Source: an uncultured Subdoligranulum sp.
Lineage (GTDB): Bacteria; Bacillota_A; Clostridia; Oscillospirales; Ruminococcaceae
Direction of reading: 5' to 3'
NCBI RefSeq assembly: GCF_937890665.1
Contig: NZ_CALADU010000231.1
Span: 1 to 7,859 of the forward strand
DNA length: 7,859 nt
In this document: piece after piece, positions 4,431-7,859 of the stretch
Layout: each line of letters begins with the position of its first letter
Position numbering within the stretch: the first letter of the stretch is position 1
Notes under the pieces: generated by a model
Told to the model about the DNA's origin: nothing
The model's input: only the letters and a program-made list of their open reading frames with translations
The model's database searches: none
Program-made: the position numbers and the translations under genes

Positions 4431-4477
4431 TATTACAGGATCATAGCTTACTTTTACTATCTATTTTTAGGGTTTAC

Positions 4478-5086
4478 TTATCCATTATCACTAATTTTTC
4501 CTTCATCAGTACAGGTGATAGTAAATGTTCCTTTTTGAGATTGGGCAGGAAATTTAGAGTTATACATAGAATACTTGACCGATGCTTTAGCTGCACCTAC
4601 ACTTACAAAATCTTCAGTATAAGACTCTTCCCATTTTGAAAGCACTGCATCTTTATCAAGATCATGCGAAGCATTCATAGACAAACATGTCACATAACTA
4701 AAATTCCCTTGTGTATACCATTTAAAGCTTGCTGTTATGCTAATTGAGCCCCAGCCATTCAGGTGACGAGATCTTGTTGCTGTATCAGTTCCTTCTTTTG
4801 ACAACATCGCAGTAGCGCTTCTCTCAAAAGTATCTGTAATAATCGTTCCATCCTGCTGTTTATATACATCTACTGTAATCATTCGACCATTTTCTATATA
4901 AGTTTCAGATGAAATATGCGCAGCTCCAGCCAATGCAGTATCATCCATATCGATAGAATATATGCCCTCTGAATTTTTCAATTCACCAACACCAGCATCA
5001 GCAGCAAATGAGCTAACACTCATACCAAAGGTCAACATAATAGCCGTTCCTACCAAAACAAGAGACTTCATAGTTTTACTTTTCAT
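4478..5086 (-). CDS. Putative secreted protein, 202 aa
   Basis: ATG 5086 has a weak upstream GGATG. The first 30 residues are a classical Sec signal peptide: basic start MKSKTMK, hydrophobic core SLVLVGTAIMLTFG, and SFA-A as the likely cleavage site after Ala28. The mature part (about 174 residues) is rich in Ser/Thr and strands, with HLNGWGSISITASFKWY near residues 109-125, two Cys (about 134 and 193), and ends TFTITCTDEG. No membrane anchor or cell-wall motif is seen. It lies 22 bases downstream of the membrane-protein gene and is clearly AT-rich compared with most of the window, as is its partner, so the pair was probably acquired together. I do not recognise the family. An exported bacteriocin-like or signalling role beside a membrane partner is possible but unproven. 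Confidence 0.78.
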   Translation of the reverse strand: MKSKTMKSLVLVGTAIMLTFGMSVSSFAADAGVGELKNSEGIYSIDMDDTALAGAAHISSETYIENGRMITVDVYKQQDGTIITDTFERSATAMLSKEGTDTATRSRHLNGWGSISITASFKWYTQGNFSYVTCLSMNASHDLDKDAVLSKWEESYTEDFVSVGAAKASVKYSMYNSKFPAQSQKGTFTITCTDEGKISDNG

Positions 5087-5108
5087 AACTTTACATCCGT
5101 TTATTAAT

Positions 5109-5675
5109 TTATAAGCTATATCCTATACATTTCTTTCCAATAAATATTTTAACACTAAAAAAAAATATATGGATTAAATATGTAATGATACAAGACCAAA
5201 TGATTTGCTGCATCGCTAAATTATAAGTTAAACTTCGTGCATATAAATTACTTCTTAAAACAACGAATGTAGATAATAAACCATATAAATTTATAATTGG
5301 AAAAGTGAATAAGTCCTGACCCAACTTAAATATATTCCAAAATAATCCCAGCCAAACTATCAGTAGTAACAAAAAAAGCACCAACAATAGTATTTCACTA
5401 TTTTTTGTAATACTGGCCGCAAAAAATAGAGCAACGATCAATAATAGCTCCATACTTATGGCTTTAAATTCCCTTTTGTTTATTGTAAAATTCCGTCGTT
5501 CCTTATTTATTGCAAAGGAAGCTAAAATATAAACCAGTTGAACAATATTAATAAGCCAAAAACAATCTTCTAATTCTAAATTCCAACAAAGTATTAGCAT
5601 AATTGACAAGACTAATAATGTTACAATTTGTAGGTTCTTTTTTTTCATCGCCGATACTGGTAAAGAGAAAATCAT
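5109..5675 (-). CDS. Multi-pass membrane protein, about 188 aa
   Basis: Five or six hydrophobic stretches span the protein (for example LQIVTLLVLSIMLILCW, LLLVLFLLLLIVWLGLF and IIWSCIITYLIHIFFFSV), with Lys/Arg-rich loops such as NKERRNFTINKREFK. It is therefore an integral membrane protein. ATG 5675 comes right after the end of the IscB element. ATG 5648 (MKKKNLQI) looks more natural as an N terminus, but neither has a ribosome binding site nearby. The likely reason is that the element inserted between the gene and its original 5' signals (see AAAGGTG at 7271-7265). It precedes the secreted-protein gene by 22 bases, same strand, same AT-rich composition, so they form an operon. An immunity or export role is conceivable; the family is not recognised. 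Confidence 0.72.
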   Translation of the reverse strand: MIFSLPVSAMKKKNLQIVTLLVLSIMLILCWNLELEDCFWLINIVQLVYILASFAINKERRNFTINKREFKAISMELLLIVALFFAASITKNSEILLLVLFLLLLIVWLGLFWNIFKLGQDLFTFPIINLYGLLSTFVVLRSNLYARSLTYNLAMQQIIWSCIITYLIHIFFFSVKIFIGKKCIGYSL

Positions 5676-5681
5676 CAAAAT

Positions 5682-6989
5682 TTACGCTGCGGAAACCCCT
5701 ACCTTTAGGCATGGGGAGGAGCAGCGCCTCCTTTCTTCTATTAAATAATTTGTTTCTCTTTCCAATAGAGTCAGTTTTTTGTAACTGATTCCATCTTTTA
5801 CTTTCGTGCCATCCAGCTTTTTTAACAGAAAACTGCCGCTGGAGCGTCTGCCCCAGATAAAGCACTCCTGTCCCTGGTATCTCACCCTATCAAAGAGGCG
5901 GAATCCAAATACTGATCTCGGAGCCTGGTTCGCTTTTCGCACGCCACCCTTCAGGATCGTTGCCTTATGGAGCTGTCTATTGTGCCGGCGCACCGGTTTT
6001 ATCAGATAGATGACATCGGAGGCATCTGCCAGCGGATGCCCTGCAATGCAGAGTGCATCGACCGTATGGCTTTTATCCATGTGATGCGTTTCCCGCACCA
6101 GTTTGGTAATGTAGCCATAGGTTTCTACCACCGGAATTGTCAGTTCACTGCGGAGCCTCAGAATAAGTGTTTTGCGCATTATGCCCATAAAAGCGGCATC
6201 CCGCATAGAGTGACCCCGCTTCTTCTTATCCAGAGTGATCTTCCCTTTGTGAAGCAGCTTATGGCAATGCTCACAGAGAGTTATCAGGTTATTGGGTGAA
6301 TTGCCTCCCGTCTTACGGCTTTCCAGATGATGCACATGGAGCTTGACCCCTTTCTTTGCGGAAGGATGCGCTCCACAGCACTGGCAGGTGTAGTTATCTC
6401 TTTTCAAAACATACTGGCGAACATTGTATTCGTCGTACATCTCTCCAAGCTGATAATCTGTACCGACTGGCAGTGGATGACCCTCCAGCATCGCTTTCAG
6501 ACGGTGAGTATCAAACTCTGCCGTCTCAACGATCACATTGGCGATAGGAAGCAGGGCGCACACTCTTGCGATAGCGGTAATGTGCTCCTGGATCTTCACT
6601 TCCACCGAAGGAGCGAGCCAACCCTTGTGCTTGCTCTTTACGCGGTTATCAAATCTTGGTGTGCGGTATCTGGTTTTGCGGTTTCTTCTTGCCTGACGAA
6701 ACTCTCTGCGGGTGGAAAGCAGCTCCACAACATCGTTTCGTGGCTTGACTTCTGCCGCAAAGAGTTCTTGTTTCTCGGTGGAGGCGCTCAGTCCTATCGT
6801 CTTGGAACCAGCATCTACGCCGAGAATGACAGACTGCTTGTAACCGCTGCTGCCGTAGAGCAGCTGGATGGTAAAAGGGGTTCGTTTTCTTACTTTTGCT
6901 TTGCCCGAATCCAGAAGATGCCGGGCTTTTGCTGGGATGCATGGCATCAGCGGATGCCCGTGCTTATTCAAAACATAGACCTTTGGCAT
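5682..6989 (-). CDS. iscB: IscB RNA-guided HNH/RuvC nuclease
   Basis: The 435-residue protein starts at ATG 6989 behind AAAGGAGG (9 bases upstream). It has the full IscB layout: the N-terminal PLMP motif at residues 13-16 followed by AKARHLLDSGKAKV; RuvC-I ILGVDAGSKTIGLS with Asp59; an Arg-rich bridge helix REFRQARRNRKTRYR (95-109); RuvC-II IVETAEFD with Glu155; an HNH domain with Cys202/Cys205, HVHHLESRKTGGN (His220/221) and LCEHCH (Cys239/Cys242); and RuvC-III KSHTVDALCIAG with Asp311. The C-terminal 100 residues match the omega-RNA/TAM-side domain in position. IscB proteins use an omega RNA encoded just upstream to cut DNA; they are related to the ancestor of Cas9. All key residues are present, so it is probably active. 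The last codons run into the right-end hairpin sequence, as usual for such elements. Confidence 0.95.
   Translation of the reverse strand: MPKVYVLNKHGHPLMPCIPAKARHLLDSGKAKVRKRTPFTIQLLYGSSGYKQSVILGVDAGSKTIGLSASTEKQELFAAEVKPRNDVVELLSTRREFRQARRNRKTRYRTPRFDNRVKSKHKGWLAPSVEVKIQEHITAIARVCALLPIANVIVETAEFDTHRLKAMLEGHPLPVGTDYQLGEMYDEYNVRQYVLKRDNYTCQCCGAHPSAKKGVKLHVHHLESRKTGGNSPNNLITLCEHCHKLLHKGKITLDKKKRGHSMRDAAFMGIMRKTLILRLRSELTIPVVETYGYITKLVRETHHMDKSHTVDALCIAGHPLADASDVIYLIKPVRRHNRQLHKATILKGGVRKANQAPRSVFGFRLFDRVRYQGQECFIWGRRSSGSFLLKKLDGTKVKDGISYKKLTLLERETNYLIEERRRCSSPCLKVGVSAA
5696..5716 (-). repeat. Right-end hairpin of the iscB element
   Basis: CCCC/GGGG with inner CCT/AGG pairing. It differs from the left-end copy at four positions; one pair is C-G here and G-C at the left end, a covariation that preserves the stem. 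The end of iscB is translated through it. Confidence 0.75.
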
Positions 6990-6998
6990 GAGTTGATG

Positions 6999-7255
6999 CC
7001 TCCTTTCTAAGTGCGGCTAACAGTAAGCCGCTCAGCCTGTTGGCTGTCAGGTATCCGTCCCCAATGTTATCCCGGGGTTTTTGTGTACAGCACTGTCCCT
7101 ACCCATCGGGACTGTTTAACCATACACCGCAGTGCGGCAGATTCGGATGTATGTCCGCCGGTGCCTATCTATTCCCAGGTAACGGAGTGCTCAGGGCACT
7201 GAGGGTAGTCAGCAAGGGCTTTTACCAAGCCCCTGGCTTTAGCCGTGGGGTCACT
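6999..7255 (-). ncRNA. Predicted omega RNA scaffold of IscB
   Basis: About 260 non-coding bases upstream of iscB on the same strand, dense in hairpins. From the iscB side: GCGGCT/AGCCGC (7013-7031), CAGCC/GGCTG (7033-7046), CCCC/GGGG (7059-7077), GTCCC/GGGAC (7095-7112), CCGCA/TGCGG (7127-7137), GGGCTT/AAGCCC (7216-7232) and the left-end hairpin (7230-7250). In known IscB systems the omega RNA lies here, with its guide at the 5' end taken from the DNA just outside the left end. The guide would thus lie at about 7256-7275, in the AT-rich flank. The position is seen; the exact RNA ends are inferred. Confidence 0.72.
7230..7250 (-). repeat. Left-end hairpin of the iscB element
   Basis: CCCC (7230-7233) pairs with GGGG (7247-7250), and GGCT (7235-7238) with AGCC (7241-7244). 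Same orientation as the right-end copy. It also forms the first stem of the predicted omega RNA after the guide. Confidence 0.78.
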
Positions 7256-7261
7256 GACAAC

Positions 7262-7358
7262 TTTCACCTTTATTCTTATTATCGCACAAATTCAACAAAA
7301 ATAAATAATTTAATTTAAAATATTTTATATTATATCATCAATTTCAATGAGGCAAGGT
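7262..7358 (-). promoter_or_regulatory. AT-rich original upstream region of the membrane/secreted operon
   Basis: This spacer is almost pure A/T. On the minus strand it has TATAAT (7334-7329) with only a poorly spaced TTGCCT upstream (15 bases), and AAAGGTG (7271-7265), a ribosome-binding-like site that now faces the iscB element. I infer it once preceded the gene at 5675. It may also drive the omega RNA. Confidence 0.4.
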
Positions 7359-7859
7359 TTATTCTCTAAAAAATCTTCTAAACCATCTGTGCAAACCTGT
7401 ATGCTGTTGATTATCCTCTCCTTCATCAGTAATAAGCTGCTGCTGAATGGTGCCAACGTGAAGGGCCTGAGCAGTTTGAGTTGTCTGCTGCACTGCCTGG
7501 ATAGTCTGTTGGGCTGTAACCAAAGCAGCTGTTGTTTCAGCCAGCCGGTTATTGAGCTGCTGGATCTGCTCGTTTTTCTGATTCAGTTCTTCCCGCAGCA
7601 GTTCAATGACTGCATCACTGACCGTATCATTGATACGATTCTGATGTGCTTCATGATACAGTTCATTTTTCAAAAAGCCTTGTTCTTTTATTTTTCTGGA
7701 TTGGGATACCAGTGCGGAGTGAGATCGCATCGATGGGATAGGTGATATAGCTGTCGTTGTATGCCTCCAAAGCAGCCAGCACATCATCTTCTGTGAAAGC
7801 ATCCCCCTTGCTATTCAGCAAGGGAATGAGGCCGTAGGCATCCGCCTCAAGATTGTCCC
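7359..7859 (-). pseudogene. C-terminal part of a replication/primase-like protein, frameshifted
   Basis: The gene enters from the right edge in frame as DNLEADAYGLIPLLNSKGD, then SYITYPIDAISLRTGIPIQKNKR, and stops at 7663 soon after. The +1 frame continues with GFLKNELYHEAHQNRINDT, a long Gln/Glu-rich coiled coil (ELLREELNQKNEQIQQLNNR) and a basic aromatic end RWFRRFFRE, stop TAA 7361-7359. Removing one A from the AAAA run at about 7686-7689 would join both parts. The NKR-type helix after a TYP segment reminds me of plasmid or ICE replication and primase C-terminal domains, but this is tentative. The coiled coil suggests oligomerisation. Five-prime end outside the window. The shift could be decay, phase variation or sequencing error. 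Confidence 0.6.

Larger units (their letters stand above)
5680..7260 (-). mobile_element. IS200/IS605-like iscB element without transposase
   Basis: The element consists of an omega-RNA region, the iscB gene and two end hairpins. The 21-base hairpins at 5696-5716 and 7230-7250 have the same orientation and agree at 17 of 21 positions, beginning CCCCT and ending TGGGG around CTTTAG. Subterminal hairpins in direct orientation, not inverted repeats, are the signature of this family, which moves by a Y1 transposase (TnpA). No TnpA is present, so mobility would need one in trans. The exact outer ends are not visible; I give approximate limits. Both flanks are AT-rich, unlike the element. Confidence 0.82.

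Noticed and set aside
5682..6989. TnpB instead of IscB
   Set aside because: TnpB lacks the HNH domain and the PLMP motif and ends with a zinc finger near RuvC-III; here the HNH insert and PLMP are clear.
6327..7010. 227-residue plus-strand ORF over iscB
   Set aside because: Antisense shadow of the iscB gene with no ribosome binding site or recognisable motif.
5100..7350. A Y1 transposase (TnpA) partner for the iscB element
   Set aside because: No frame of suitable length or with a HUH motif is present on either side within the window.

Overview
The window looks like an accessory region of a low-to-mid GC Gram-positive bacterium, most likely a gut Clostridia relative (Oscillospiraceae-like). 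The reasons are strong AGGAGG-type ribosome binding sites, consensus sigma-A promoters with 17-base spacers, a Gram-positive style lipoprotein, and many small repeats and decayed mobile genes. This placement is inference from style, not from a marker gene.

Layout, left to right. Positions 1-214 hold a tandem array of 50/51-base units, each with a 17-base palindrome; it probably continues past the left edge. A small unknown gene on the minus strand follows (358-636) with its own promoter. Positions 725-1041 hold what I read as a complete fst-like type I toxin-antitoxin locus: a 28-residue hydrophobic toxin gene (minus), a convergent roughly 76-nt antisense RNA (plus), a shared bidirectional terminator, direct repeats that make the two RNAs complementary at the toxin start, and a toxin leader that hides its own ribosome binding site. 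Next is a frameshifted tyrosine recombinase with a broken small ORF in front of it (1052-1979, minus). Positions 1986-2610 are rich in hairpins: a small plus-strand membrane peptide, a well-delimited minus-strand small RNA (promoter to terminator, about 127 nt) that contains a CRISPR-repeat-like segment, two tiny minus ORFs, and the first copy of a 91-base dispersed repeat.

A lipoprotein gene (2650-3444, plus) and a C39-like cysteine peptidase gene (3472-4335, minus) converge on one bidirectional terminator. The peptidase gene begins inside the second copy of the 91-base repeat and appears to have lost its signal peptide. Then comes an AT-rich two-gene minus operon: a multi-pass membrane protein (5109-5675) followed by a secreted protein (4478-5086).

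Positions about 5680-7260 form an IS200/IS605-like element that encodes IscB, the RNA-guided nuclease related to the ancestor of Cas9, with an omega-RNA region just upstream and near-identical hairpins at the two ends. It has no transposase of its own. It sits directly in front of the membrane-protein gene and may have separated that gene from its ribosome binding site. The right edge (7359-7859, minus) is the C-terminal part of a replication- or primase-like protein with a frameshift.

Overall this is a graveyard and parking place for mobile DNA, with several compact RNA-based systems. Three separate single-base frameshifts occur on the minus strand, so either genuine decay or sequencing error must be kept in mind.
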